A DNA stretch of 64,000 nucleotides, from positions 62,001 through 126,000 of the forward strand of contig NZ_JALCZA010000005.1 in NCBI RefSeq assembly GCF_022690765.1, in the 5' to 3' direction. The DNA is from Anaeromyxobacter oryzisoli (lineage in GTDB: Bacteria > Myxococcota > Myxococcia > Myxococcales > Anaeromyxobacteraceae). The notes under the pieces are model-generated. The model was not told the DNA's origin. It worked only from the letters and a program-made list of their open reading frames with translations, and made no database searches. Shown piece by piece: positions 17,526 through 27,343 of this stretch. How positions within the stretch are numbered: the first letter of the stretch is position 1; every line of letters begins with the position of its first letter. The position numbers and the translations under genes were made by a program.

Positions 17526-20480
17526 TCACGGTCGCGTGATCGTGATCAGCGGACCGGCGAGCGCGTTGTTGCCCTCGTCGGGCTCGAGCACCGCGTTCTC
17601 GACCCAGTAGCCGTCCAGCGCGTCGCCGACGTACATCGGGAAGTCGTCCGCGATGACCCCGAGGTAGTACGTGCCCGCCGGCAGCGACGCCGGGAGGGTG
17701 ACCGCCGTCGAACCGCTGCTCGCCGCCCCCGGCTGCAGCCCCGACACCCAGCGGGTCCCGACCACCGTGTCGGACGGCGTGATCACCGGGTCCGCCGAGA
17801 GGTACAGGCCGACGTAGAACTCGCCCGCGGCGCCGCCGCCGACGGCCGCGCCCACGAGGTCGTCGATCACGATGGTGCTCCCCGCGACGCCGCTCGCGGG
17901 ACCGGTCACGGCGCTGGCGACGAGGTCGGGCGCGGCGATCGCGACGGTGCCCCCGACGATCGTGTTGTTCGTCTCGTCCGACTCCGGCACGGAGCCGGAG
18001 GGATCCGCGATCGCGCCCAGGTACCAGGTGCCGCCCGGGACGTCGAGGGGGATCGTCACCGTCACGTCGGCGGTGCTGCTCGCGCCCGACGCCAGGCTGG
18101 AGAGCCAGCGCGCTCCGACGTAGCGATCCCCGGTGGTGATGGTCGCGTCGGAGGAGAGGTAGAACGCGAACGTGACGCCGCTCGCGATCGCGCCGGTCGG
18201 GGCCGCGGTCAGCGTGGACGAGATGGAGACCGTCTCCCCGGTGCGCGCGGCGGAGGGGCCGGAGACGGCGACCGCCACGAGATCGGGCGGCGTGATCGAC
18301 ACCGCGCCGCCGGCCACCGCGTTGTCGGTCTCGTCCGGCTCCGCGTACTGCCTCCAGCTGTCGGCGATCGCGCCGAGGTACCAGGTGCCCGGGGCGAGGT
18401 GGCCCGGGATCGTCACCTGGACGGTCGAGGTGACGCTCGCGCCGGCGGTCATCCCCGCCACGTAGGCCTCCCCGAGCCGCTGGTCCGTCGAGGTGATCAC
18501 CTGGTCCTGCGACAGGTACAGGCCGACGCGGAGCGCGCCCGCGTCCCCCAGGCCCGCCGCGGCGGCGACGGTGAAGGTCACCGGCACCGTCGTCCCGGCG
18601 TTCACGCTCGCCGGCCCGCTCACCGCGGTCGCGCGCAGGTCGGGGCCGATCACCGCGACGGCGTTGCCGGCGAGGGCGTTGTTCCCCTCGATGCTCTCGA
18701 GCACCCCGTCGTACGAGTCGACGAGGGCGCCGATGAAGTAGGTGCCGGGGGCGAGCCCGAGCGGCACCGTCAGGGTGGTGTCGGCGGTGCTGGTCTGATC
18801 CGGTCCGAGCGCCAGGACCGTCCGACGGCCGAGGAGGACGTCGGACGTGGTGATGACCGCGTCCGACGAGAGGTAGTAGGCGACCGCGAACGGGCCGGTG
18901 CCGCCGCCGGTCGCCCGCACCATGTCGTGCACGGTCAAGGGCCTGCCCGTGTAGGCGGTGCCGTCGGCGCTCACCGCGTCCACCGTCAGGTCGGGGCCGG
19001 TCACGGTGATGGCGCCGGCGAGGTAGGTGTTGTTCGTCTCGTCCGGCTCCTTCGCGACGTCGACGGTGCTGGTGCAGAAGTCGTTCACGTAGTCGCAGAT
19101 CGTCATGACGAAGTCGTCCGCGATGACGCCGACGTAGTAGGTCCCGGCCGGCAGGTTGGTGGGGAGGGTGGCGACCGTGTCGTCGCTGCTGGTGGCCCCC
19201 GGCGCCATCGGTCCCACCTCGCGCGAGCCGATGAGCGTGTCGGAGGCGGTGATCACCGGGTCCGCCGAGAGGAACACCCCCACGTGGAACGCTGGTGCGC
19301 CCCCGCCCGTCGCGGAGGCGACGACCGTGTTCGGGACCGTGAGGACGCCGCCGGTGACCCCTGTCGCGGGCGCGCTGGCGGAGGTCAGGATCAGATCCGG
19401 CGCGGTCACGGTGACGGTGTTCCCCGCGAGCGCGTTGTCGGTCTCGTCGATCTCGAGGACGGCGCCGCGCGAGTCGGCGATCGCCCCGACGTACCAGGTC
19501 CCGCCGGCGATCGTGGTCGGGATGACCACCGGGGTGTCCGCGGTGAGCGAGGCGCCCGAGGCGAGCGCGGTCACCGGGACGTTCGCGAGCCACACGTCGG
19601 ACGTCGTGATGACGGGATCGGGCGACAGGTAGAGCGCCACGTCGAACCCGCCCGCGCTCCCGCCCGTCGGCGCCGCCGCCACGGTGTGGTGGATCGTGAC
19701 GGTGCCGCCGGTGAGGGCGGCGCCGGGCGCCTGGACCGCGGTCATGTGGAGATTCGGTCCGGCCACGGTGAGCGGCCCGATCAGGTGGACGTTGTCCTCC
19801 TCGTTCGACTCGGTCACGAGCCCCCTGGGATCGACGATCGCGCCCAGGTGGTAGCTCCCGGCGGCGATCTCGTCGGGGAGGGTCACCTGGACGGTGAGGT
19901 CGAACGGGTACCCGGCGTACAGGAACCCGGTCGGGACCGAGCCGATCAACCGATCGTCCGACGTGATGGTGGCGTCGGTGGAGAGGTAGAGCCCGATGTC
20001 GGCCCCGTACGTCGCGCCGGGGCCGAGGTTCTTGCCGGTCAGGGTGATCGGGAACGCGACCGCGGTCCCGACCTGGGACGGCGCGGTGGACGAGGAGATC
20101 ACCGGATCTCCGCCCTTGATCCGTATCTGGTTGCCGAAGACGGCGTTGTTCGTCTCGTCGGACTCCCACACCTGGTTCCAGAGATCGACGTAGGCGGCGA
20201 GCCAGTAGGTCCTCTCCGCGGTGTAGGCCCAGACCGGGGTGCGGACGTCGGTCGGCAGGGCGACGCACTCGCCGGGGGCGATCTCGTCGCCCCACGCCAG
20301 GATCGACTGGAAGCCGAGATCGTCCTCGAACGACAGGACCTGGTCCTCGGAGAGGAACCAGCCGATCCAGCCCGACCCCGGCGCGCTCCCGAGCCCGACG
20401 TTGCAGAGGGTCTGCTCGACGTGGACCGCCTCCGCCATGCCGCCGGTCGTCGGACCCACCAGGTCGCGGAGCACCAGGTC
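17526..20480 (-). repeat. Eight tandem CARDB-like protein repeats (coding)
   Basis: In-frame coding repeats within the S8 peptidase gene, each about 350-430 bp and diverged in nucleotide sequence. At protein level each contains a YLSxDxxIT-like block, a GTYYxGxIxD strand and an acidic ESDETNN-like turn. The second copy from the N-terminal side and the last copy are the most divergent. These are domain duplications, not DNA repeats of a mobile element. The outer boundary is approximate. Confidence 0.7.
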
Positions 20481-23400
20481 GGGCGGCAGGTGGCGGGTCA
20501 CGGTGAAGGAGAGGGTCCTGGCGTTCCCGATCCCGTCGGTCGCCACCACCGTGATCGGGTTGTCCCCGAGGGAGAGCGCCACCTTCAGCTCGTAGTAGCC
20601 GTCCGTCGCGCGCCAGGGCGCGGCGACGCCGTTGACCGTCACCGAGGCGACGCCGGACGGATCGGTGGCCGTCCCGAAGACGAGCGTGTCGGGCTGCGGC
20701 GTGTAGACGGAGTTCGAGGAGTAGACGGAGAGCTCGGGCGGCTCGCTCGTGGTGGTGAAGCCGTAGAGCGCGCCCCCGGCGTCGTCGCGGGCGACGTTGC
20801 CCGCCTCGTCCACCGCGCGCACCGCGTAGTAGTAGCGGGTCGCCTCCTCGAGGCCGCCGATCTGGAGCGCGTGGCCGGTGGTGAGCCAGGCCTCCGACAG
20901 GGTGGCGCCGAGGGCGGGCGTCTTCCCGTACTCCACCGCGCCCGAGGCGGGCTCGTTCGTGCTCCAGGTGACGGTCCCGGCGCCCTGCCCGAGGTCGCGC
21001 GTCTGGACGCCGCTGATGACCGGCGGCGTCAGGTCCACCACGGCGCTGGCGGTGACCGTGGCGGGGACGCCGTTCCCGTCGTCCGCGTCGCGGTACTCCG
21101 CCGTGATCGAGTCGCCGTCCGCGACCTGCAAGACGCCGTCGCCCGCGATCCCCGCGGCGATCGCGATGGGCAGCGAGCCGATGAAGGTCGCGACGTCCGG
21201 GCCGCTCTCGACCAGGCGGACCGTCTCGCCGGCGGGCTCGGTGGCGCTCCGGATCGTCACCGTCAGCTCCTCCGCCACCGTCGGATCCTGGTTCAGGTCC
21301 GCGTCCGCCACCTTCACCTCGAGGGCGGGGACGGCGCCGTAGCGCGCGCGATCGAGCGTGACGAAGCCCGTGGAGGTGACCCCGCCGGCGCCGCTCACCA
21401 CGAGCGCGAACGGCTGCGGGCCGTACGGGACGTTGTAGCCGACCACCCGCACCGTGTACTGCCCCCGCGGCGCCGCCTGGATCAGCACCTGCTCTTCCAC
21501 GTCGAGCCGGTTCGGGGTGCCGCCCGGGATCGAGACGCCGCCGGCGAAGACGTTCCCGGTGTAGACGCCGCCGTCGGGCGCGACCACCTCGAGATCGAGA
21601 TCGTTCACCAGCGCCTTGGACGCCGCGGTGCTGCCCGGGTAGTCGGTCCAGACCAGCGTGATCTTGAGGGGCGCGCCGCCCGGCGAGAACCAGCTCCGGG
21701 TCCACGTGGCGCCCGTCTCGAGGCCGCTCGCGAAGTCCACCACCTCGAGGAGCTTCGGGTCGCCCTGGAAGCGGAGCGCGTCGGAGAGGTTGACGCGTCC
21801 CCAGCCCTGGCCGGTGCCGGGGATCGGCCCGCCGACGTAGTCGCCGGTCATGTTCTCGGCGGTGTTGACCAGGGTGGCCTTCACGAGCGCCGCCGACGGG
21901 ACGAAGGCGTCGGCGGGGGTGGCGATCCCGCTCGGCCAGAAGCCCTCCAGGTAGTACTGGCGCACCAGCGCGGCCGCGCCGGCCACGGTCGGGGTGGCCA
22001 TGGACGTGCCGCTGTACGAGACGGTCGTGCAGTTGAAGCTGTCGCGGAGGCCGTCCGAGTCGGCCGAGACGATGTTCACGCCGGGCGCGGAGATCGTCGG
22101 CTTCACGCGGCCGTCCCAGGTCGGACCGTTGCTGCTGAACCAGGCCTGGATCTCGTCACCGACGCCGTTCTGGGTGGCGCCGACGCTCACCGCGTTCTTG
22201 GCGTTGGCCGGCGTCCCGACGGACCCCGTGCCCGGCCCCGAGTTGCCGTTCGCGAAGAGCGCGAGGAAGTCCTTGTGCTGCCACATGAAGCGGTCGACGC
22301 TCCAGGCCATCGTGTCGTACATGTTGACGGACGCGCCCCAGCTGTTCGTGTGCAGGCGCGCGCCGGCCTGGTACGGCGTGATGAAGAGGTCGCCGAGATC
22401 GGCCGGCGGGTAGATGCCGTTCGACTCGCCCGGGGTCAGGTCGGTCAGGAACAGCTTCGCCAGCGGCGCCATGCCGTTGGCGGTGTCCTTGCCGGTGATG
22501 GGCCGCTGATCGCCGGCCACCGTCCCGGAGACGTGGGTGCCGTGTCCCATGTCGCCGTCGTAGTCGTCCGTCAGCGCGACGTAGCCGACCACCTTGCGGT
22601 GGGTCGGGCCGATGGGCGCGCCCGTCGGGTCCCGGAAGTAGCACATGTCGTGATCGAGGCCGGTGTCGCCCACGCCCACGATCTGTCCCTCGCCGTGCAG
22701 GCCGGCGCTCCAGATCCGGGTCTGGTCCTGCACGTTGGTCTGGATGACCCAGCGCGACGTGTCGTTGAAGAGCTGCGGCTGCAGGGCCTCCTCGATGAAG
22801 ATCACGTCCTCGACCTGCGCGAGCCGGGCGATGGCGCGGCGGTCGAGCTCGACCCGCGCGACGTCCCGGGCCGCGCTCGTCACCTTCCCGCGAGAGCGGA
22901 GCACCTCGGCCAGCGCGGTGCCGAGGTCGCCGTGCACGCGGACGTGGAGCCGCGCCGGCGCGCCGTCCTTCGGGAGCCGGATCGCGCCGGCCTCGTCCTT
23001 GAGCCCCGGCGCGATCTTGTAGGCGGCCCTGTAGCGGGCGACGCCGTGCACGCCGGCGAGCTGCTCGGCCGCGCGCCGCGCCGTGTCGTCCATGGTCACG
23101 AGGAAGGCGAAGTCCGGGAGGTAGTCGCCGACGGTGGCGCCGAGCGCCTCGAGCTGCCTGCGCTGCGTGGCGCCGACGGGCCCTTCGAACTGGACGATCC
23201 ACTTCTTCGGGCGGACGCGCTCGCCGTCCTTCCCTGGCCTGGCGCCCGGCACCAGCGGCGCCGGGGGCGGGTCCTGCCCGACGAGGGACGCCGGCCGGAC
23301 GCCGGGCTCGACCGGGGGGAGATCGATCCGCTCGAGCCGACCGTCGGGCTGCTTCGTGATCGCCACCCAGCTCCCGGGCTCCGGCTCGAGCGCGTCCAGC

Positions 23401-23567
23401 TCGGGCGGCACGGCAGGCGGCGACGCCTTCAGATCGAGGACGTACCCGTTCACGTGGACGGCGAGCGTCCGCGCGCTGCTCGAGAGCGTGCGCTGCGCGT
23501 CCTCGGCCTGATGGCCGCACGAGAGGAGCACGACCGCCGCGGTCGCGCAGAGGATTCGACGGTTCAT
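17526..23567 (-). CDS. Giant subtilisin-like (S8) serine peptidase lipoprotein with CARDB repeats
   Basis: 2013-residue exported peptidase. Signal sequence with a lipobox-like LLSC (Cys17); a propeptide-like region (about 100-260, containing WIVQFEGPVG); an S8 catalytic domain with Asp about 300 (VGDTGLDHD), His about 342 (GHGTHVSG) and Ser about 522 (SGTSMATPT), all intact; a jelly-roll P-like domain (about 610-720); a fibronectin-III-like and a further beta domain (about 800-1010); then eight tandem CARDB-like repeats of about 115-140 residues to the C-terminus. Each repeat has a PDL start, a GLYLSxDxxITxxD block and an ExDExNN end. The repeats may bind a surface ligand or extend the enzyme from the membrane. 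ATG at 23565-23567 after a G-rich ribosome site. No operon partner. Confidence 0.9.
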   Translation of the reverse strand: MNRRILCATAAVVLLSCGHQAEDAQRTLSSSARTLAVHVNGYVLDLKASPPAVPPELDALEPEPGSWVAITKQPDGRLERIDLPPVEPGVRPASLVGQDPPPAPLVPGARPGKDGERVRPKKWIVQFEGPVGATQRRQLEALGATVGDYLPDFAFLVTMDDTARRAAEQLAGVHGVARYRAAYKIAPGLKDEAGAIRLPKDGAPARLHVRVHGDLGTALAEVLRSRGKVTSAARDVARVELDRRAIARLAQVEDVIFIEEALQPQLFNDTSRWVIQTNVQDQTRIWSAGLHGEGQIVGVGDTGLDHDMCYFRDPTGAPIGPTHRKVVGYVALTDDYDGDMGHGTHVSGTVAGDQRPITGKDTANGMAPLAKLFLTDLTPGESNGIYPPADLGDLFITPYQAGARLHTNSWGASVNMYDTMAWSVDRFMWQHKDFLALFANGNSGPGTGSVGTPANAKNAVSVGATQNGVGDEIQAWFSSNGPTWDGRVKPTISAPGVNIVSADSDGLRDSFNCTTVSYSGTSMATPTVAGAAALVRQYYLEGFWPSGIATPADAFVPSAALVKATLVNTAENMTGDYVGGPIPGTGQGWGRVNLSDALRFQGDPKLLEVVDFASGLETGATWTRSWFSPGGAPLKITLVWTDYPGSTAASKALVNDLDLEVVAPDGGVYTGNVFAGGVSIPGGTPNRLDVEEQVLIQAAPRGQYTVRVVGYNVPYGPQPFALVVSGAGGVTSTGFVTLDRARYGAVPALEVKVADADLNQDPTVAEELTVTIRSATEPAGETVRLVESGPDVATFIGSLPIAIAAGIAGDGVLQVADGDSITAEYRDADDGNGVPATVTASAVVDLTPPVISGVQTRDLGQGAGTVTWSTNEPASGAVEYGKTPALGATLSEAWLTTGHALQIGGLEEATRYYYAVRAVDEAGNVARDDAGGALYGFTTTSEPPELSVYSSNSVYTPQPDTLVFGTATDPSGVASVTVNGVAAPWRATDGYYELKVALSLGDNPITVVATDGIGNARTLSFTVTRHLPPDLVLRDLVGPTTGGMAEAVHVEQTLCNVGLGSAPGSGWIGWFLSEDQVLSFEDDLGFQSILAWGDEIAPGECVALPTDVRTPVWAYTAERTYWLAAYVDLWNQVWESDETNNAVFGNQIRIKGGDPVISSSTAPSQVGTAVAFPITLTGKNLGPGATYGADIGLYLSTDATITSDDRLIGSVPTGFLYAGYPFDLTVQVTLPDEIAAGSYHLGAIVDPRGLVTESNEEDNVHLIGPLTVAGPNLHMTAVQAPGAALTGGTVTIHHTVAAAPTGGSAGGFDVALYLSPDPVITTSDVWLANVPVTALASGASLTADTPVVIPTTIAGGTWYVGAIADSRGAVLEIDETDNALAGNTVTVTAPDLILTSASAPATGVTGGVLTVPNTVVASATGGGAPAFHVGVFLSADPVITASDTLIGSREVGPMAPGATSSDDTVATLPTNLPAGTYYVGVIADDFVMTICDYVNDFCTSTVDVAKEPDETNNTYLAGAITVTGPDLTVDAVSADGTAYTGRPLTVHDMVRATGGGTGPFAVAYYLSSDAVITTSDVLLGRRTVLALGPDQTSTADTTLTVPLGLAPGTYFIGALVDSYDGVLESIEGNNALAGNAVAVIGPDLRATAVSGPASVNAGTTVPVTFTVAAAAGLGDAGALRVGLYLSQDQVITSTDQRLGEAYVAGMTAGASVTSTVQVTIPGHLAPGTWYLGAIADSWRQYAEPDETDNAVAGGAVSITPPDLVAVAVSGPSAARTGETVSISSTLTAAPTGAIASGVTFAFYLSSDATITTGDRYVGARWLSSLASGASSTADVTVTIPLDVPGGTWYLGAIADPSGSVPESDETNNTIVGGTVAIAAPDLVASAVTGPASGVAGSTIVIDDLVGAAVGGGAAGEFYVGLYLSADPVITPSDTVVGTRWVSGLQPGAASSGSTAVTLPASLPAGTYYLGVIADDFPMYVGDALDGYWVENAVLEPDEGNNALAGPLITITRP

Positions 23568-23915
23568 GTTCCCCCCACGGTCCGGGCGGCTTCGCGCCCT
23601 CGGTGCGCTGCCGGAGCGCGCTCTTCACCGAGCGGCACCGGCCGTGCGGCCCGGCCCTCGCGAGCCAGGCCGCCGAATAGAACCGTGCGGGAGCGGGGAC
23701 TGTCCACTACCCGTGAGGGCGCCCCATCGACGTACGCGGCGCCGACGCGCAGGTCGATTCACCAATCGGCGACGTGGACCGGATCGTGGAGCGGCTCGCT
23801 CCCCCGGGAGGCGGTGCAGGGCTGCGCGCTCAGGTCGTCGTCGCGGTGCCCTCGAGCCAGGAGGTGACCGGGCGCGAAGCGCAGCTCGCGCGAGCCGGGC
23901 TCGCGCCGACGACCC
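23568..23915. other. Intergenic stretch without a supported gene
   Basis: 348 bp between the peptidase start and the aminotransferase stop, both on the minus strand. It must hold the peptidase promoter, but I could not identify a convincing -35/-10 pair or sigma-54 site. Short open frames here have no recognisable sequence, and no hairpin with a T-run was seen. Confidence 0.5.
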
Positions 23916-25073
23916 TCAGACCCGCGCCAGCCTCTCGCAGGCGCGGAGCAGGGTGTCGTCGTTCTTCGCGAAGCAGAACCGCAGCACGGGCTCGCCGGGC
24001 GGCTCCTCGTAGAACGGCGAGACCGGGATCGAGGCGACGCCGAGCTCGCGCGTGAGCCGCTCGGCGAGCGCCGCGTCCGGCTCGTCCGTGAGCCCTGCGT
24101 ACGACGCGAGCTGGAAGTACGTCCCGGTGCAGGAGAGCGGCCGGAGCCGCGACGCGGAGAGGGCGGCGCGGAACAGGTCGCGCTTGCGCTGGTAGAAGGC
24201 CCCGAGCTCGAGGTAGCGGCTCGCGTCGCGCAGGTACTCGGCGAGGGCGAGCTGGACCGGCGTGTTCACGGTGAAGACGACGAACTGGTGCGCCCGGCGG
24301 AACTCGGTCGTGAGCTCGCGGGGCGCCAGGACGTAGCCGATCTTCCAGCCGGTGACGTGGTACGTCTTCCCGAACGAGGAGACGACGAACGAGCGGGCCG
24401 CGAGCTCGGGGTAGCGCGCGCAGCTCTCGTGGCGGAGGCCGTCGAAGACGATGTGCTCGTACACCTCGTCCGCGATGACGGCGATGTCCGTCCCGTCCAC
24501 GAGGCGGGCCAGGGCCCGCAGGTCGGCCTGGGTCCAGGTGGTGCCGCTCGGGTTGTGCGGCGTGTTCACGATGACGGCGCGGGTGCGCGGGGTGACGAGG
24601 CGCCGGACCGCCGCCCAGTCGGGCCGGTAGTCGGGGTACGCGAGCCGCGCCCGCACCACCTTCCCGCCGTTCAGGACGACCGACGGAGCGTACGAGTCGT
24701 ACGCCGGCTCGAACACGATCACCTCGTCGCCGGGACGGACCAGGCAGGTGATCGCCGTGTAGATCGCCTGCGTCCCGCCGGCGGTCACGGTGATCTCGTG
24801 CTCCGGGTCGTATCGCGCGCCGTAGAGCGCCTCGACCTTGGCGGCGATCGCCTCGCGCAGGGCGGGGACCCCGGCCATCGGGGCGTACTGGTTCGAGCCG
24901 GCCCGCATGTGCTTCGACACGAGGTCGTAGAGGAGCGGCGGGGCCGAGTAGTCCGGGAAGCCCTGCGAGAGGTTGATCGCGTCGTGCTCCGCCGCGAGGC
25001 GCGACATGACCGTGAAGATCGTGGTGCCCACGTCGGGGAGGCGGGAGGGGATGGCGGGGCGCGAGGCCGGCAT
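23916..25073 (-). CDS. PLP-dependent aminotransferase, class I/II (methionine aminotransferase YbdL-like)
   Basis: 385-residue fold-type I aminotransferase. The PLP-lysine context SSFGKTYHVTGWKIGYV is almost identical to E. coli YbdL, a methionine/aromatic aminotransferase. Other landmarks are INLSQGFPDY near the N-terminus, NQYAPMAGVPALREAI, VTAGGTQAIY, NTPHNPSG (cofactor aspartate/asparagine region) and the C-terminal arginine in VLRFCFAKN. Length is typical. The ATG at 25071-25073 was chosen because family homology starts about 10 residues later; the ribosome site is weak. It is divergent from the adjacent histidine kinase gene. A role in transamination of 2-oxo-4-methylthiobutyrate (methionine salvage) or a similar keto acid is inferred. 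Confidence 0.88.
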   Translation of the reverse strand: MPASRPAIPSRLPDVGTTIFTVMSRLAAEHDAINLSQGFPDYSAPPLLYDLVSKHMRAGSNQYAPMAGVPALREAIAAKVEALYGARYDPEHEITVTAGGTQAIYTAITCLVRPGDEVIVFEPAYDSYAPSVVLNGGKVVRARLAYPDYRPDWAAVRRLVTPRTRAVIVNTPHNPSGTTWTQADLRALARLVDGTDIAVIADEVYEHIVFDGLRHESCARYPELAARSFVVSSFGKTYHVTGWKIGYVLAPRELTTEFRRAHQFVVFTVNTPVQLALAEYLRDASRYLELGAFYQRKRDLFRAALSASRLRPLSCTGTYFQLASYAGLTDEPDAALAERLTRELGVASIPVSPFYEEPPGEPVLRFCFAKNDDTLLRACERLARV

Positions 25074-25273
25074 GGCCGTGGAGCATGTCGCCCGGCGGGC
25101 GGCGTGTCCACCGCGAGGCCCCTCGCGCTTCACGAGGCAGGACGGCGCGGCACGCCGGCGCCCGGTCGCGCCCTCGGCGGCGCGGCGCCGCCGCCGGCCG
25201 CGATGAGGCGACAGTCCGTCGCCCTCGGATGCGTGCGGCGCGCGTTCGTGCCCGGGCGCCGCGTCGTCGCTAC

Positions 25274-27343
25274 ATGGAGGACGTGGGGGACCTGCAGCCG
25301 TTCGACGGGGGAGCCTCGGCGCCGCCCGCCCTGGATTTGCCCCAGCACGCGGCGGCATGGGGGATCGTGAGCGCGCTGTGGAGCGCCCCCGTCGGGATCG
25401 TCCTGGTCGACGCCGACCTCCACGTGGTGGCGATGAACGAGGCGCTCGCCCGGATGGCGGCGGTGGAGCGCCCTCCGCGCGGGCTGCCGCTCGCCACGCT
25501 CCTCGGCCGGTCGCCGCTCTCGGACACGCGCGAGCTCCGCCGCGCGATCGAGCGGCGCGAGGCGATGGCCGAGTGCGAGGTCGGCGGCGAGGTGCCGGGG
25601 CTGCGGGGCACGCGCCGCTGGCTCGTGAGCGCCGCGCCGATCCGCGGCGACGGCGGGCCGGTCGCGGCGGTGTTCGCGAGCGACGTCACGGAGGCGCGGC
25701 GCATCGAGGAGTGGGCGGAGCGGGCCGACGCCGAGGCGGAGCGCTCGACCCAGATCCTGCTGCGTCTCGAGGCCGTCTCGACCGGGCTGGCGGAGGCCGA
25801 GAGCCCGGCGGAGGTCGCGCGGGTGATCCTCGAGGCGGCCGTCGGCCTCCTCGACGCCGCCGCGGGGAGCGTGTCACGCGTCGATGAGGGTGGGGAGCTC
25901 GAGGTGCTCGACGCGGTCGGTTACCCCGAGCGCGCGCTCGTCGCCTGGCGGCGGTACGCGGCGGACCTGCCCGCCCCGCTCGCGGAGGCGTACCGGACCG
26001 GGGAGCCGATCTGTCTCGAGAGCCCGGCCGCGTTCCGCGCGCGCTACCCCCGGCTCGCGCGCGCGGCGCGCCCCTTCGAGCAGGGCGCCACGGTCGCGCT
26101 CCCGCTCCCGGCGCGCGGGCGGATCCTCGGCGTCGTCGGGATCGACTTCGCCGAGCCGCGCGCGTTCGACGAAGCGGACCGCGCCTTCATGCTCGCCCTC
26201 GCCGGCGCCTGCGCCCAGGCGCTCGAGCGGGCGTGGGCCTTCGAGCGCGAGGCCGCGCTGCGGGCCGAGGCGCAGCGGACCGCCGCGGTCCTCGACACCA
26301 TGCTCTCGAGCGCGCCCATCGGCCTCGCGTTCGTGGACCGCGAGCTCCGCTTCCTGCACGTGAACGCGGTCTTCGCCGCCGCCAACCTCCAGCCGCCCAC
26401 CGCCTTCGCGGGGCGCAGGGTCGAGGAGGTGCTCGCGCCGCCCGCCGGCGAGCAGCTCGCCGCGCTCTGGCGCGACGTGCTCGAGACGGGCCGGCCCGCC
26501 CTCGAGGTCGAGGTCGAGCGCCCGGGGGAGGCCCCCGGCGCGCCCCGCACGTGGCTGGAGAGCTGGTACCCGGTGATGCTCGGGGGGAGCGCGCTGGGCG
26601 TCGGGATCGTGGCCCGGGAGATCACCGCGCAGAAGCGGGCCGAGGCGATCCGTGGGCACCTGCTCGGCATCGTCGGGCACGACCTGCGCAACCCGCTGTC
26701 GGCGGTCCAGGGGCACGCATCTCTTTTGTTGCGGGATCGGAGGCTCGCTCCCGAGCAGCAGCGGCGGCTCTCCGCGATCGTGGCGAGCGTCCACCGGATG
26801 GACCGGATGATCGGCGATCTGCTCGACTACACCCGGGCGAACGCGGGCGGCTTCCCGCTCGAGCCGTCGGAGCAGCGCCTCGACGCGCTGCTGCGGGTCG
26901 TGGTGGACGAGGCGGAGGCGTCCGCGCCGGGGCGCGTCCGCCTGGCCGGCGGCGGAGACCCGCGGCTCGTCTGTGATCCCGGGCGGCTGGAGCAGGCGAT
27001 CTCGAACCTCGTCGGGAACGCGCTGCGCCACGGCGATCCGGTGGCCCCGGTGGTCGTCACGTGGGACGGCGCCGCCGCCCACGAGGTCGTCGTCTCGGTG
27101 GCGAACCGCGGCGCTCCCATCCCGCCCGAGGTCCTCGCCCGCGTGTTCGAGCCCTTCCGTCAGGGGGCCGCCGGCGCGCGCCGGCACGGGCTCGGGCTGG
27201 GGTTGTTCATCGCGCGGGAGATCGCGCGCGCACACGGCGGCTCGATCGGCGCGACCTCCACGGACGCGGCCGGCACGGTGTTCACCGTGCGCGTGCCGCG
27301 CCGTCCTGCCAACCCGGTCACGCGCAGCGCGCCGTCGCCATGA
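25274..27343 (+). CDS. Soluble PAS-GAF-PAS hybrid-input sensor histidine kinase
   Basis: 689-residue kinase without membrane helices. PAS domain (about 35-140), GAF domain (about 160-325, with a PFEQGATVALPLPARGRILGV core), second PAS domain (about 335-450), then the HisKA dimerisation domain with phospho-acceptor His469 (VGHDLRNPLSA) and the HATPase domain with N box SNLVGNALRHG and G2 box GLGLGLFIAREI. The first box is G1-poor, which is common in this subfamily. No receiver domain or partner response regulator lies nearby, so it is an orphan. The ATG at 25274 was chosen since upstream in-frame sequence is arginine-rich shadow. The last 26 bp overlap the 3' end of the convergent methyltransferase gene. 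Confidence 0.88.
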   Translation: MEDVGDLQPFDGGASAPPALDLPQHAAAWGIVSALWSAPVGIVLVDADLHVVAMNEALARMAAVERPPRGLPLATLLGRSPLSDTRELRRAIERREAMAECEVGGEVPGLRGTRRWLVSAAPIRGDGGPVAAVFASDVTEARRIEEWAERADAEAERSTQILLRLEAVSTGLAEAESPAEVARVILEAAVGLLDAAAGSVSRVDEGGELEVLDAVGYPERALVAWRRYAADLPAPLAEAYRTGEPICLESPAAFRARYPRLARAARPFEQGATVALPLPARGRILGVVGIDFAEPRAFDEADRAFMLALAGACAQALERAWAFEREAALRAEAQRTAAVLDTMLSSAPIGLAFVDRELRFLHVNAVFAAANLQPPTAFAGRRVEEVLAPPAGEQLAALWRDVLETGRPALEVEVERPGEAPGAPRTWLESWYPVMLGGSALGVGIVAREITAQKRAEAIRGHLLGIVGHDLRNPLSAVQGHASLLLRDRRLAPEQQRRLSAIVASVHRMDRMIGDLLDYTRANAGGFPLEPSEQRLDALLRVVVDEAEASAPGRVRLAGGGDPRLVCDPGRLEQAISNLVGNALRHGDPVAPVVVTWDGAAAHEVVVSVANRGAPIPPEVLARVFEPFRQGAAGARRHGLGLGLFIAREIARAHGGSIGATSTDAAGTVFTVRVPRRPANPVTRSAPSP

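Noticed and set aside
17526-20480. Tandem repeats as a possible CRISPR or satellite array
   Set aside because: Units are 350-430 bp, in frame and diverged at DNA level; they are protein domain duplications.
17406-23867. 2153-codon open frame opposite the S8 protease
   Set aside because: Antisense shadow; composition is Arg/Gly/Asp-rich and follows the codon phase of the real gene.
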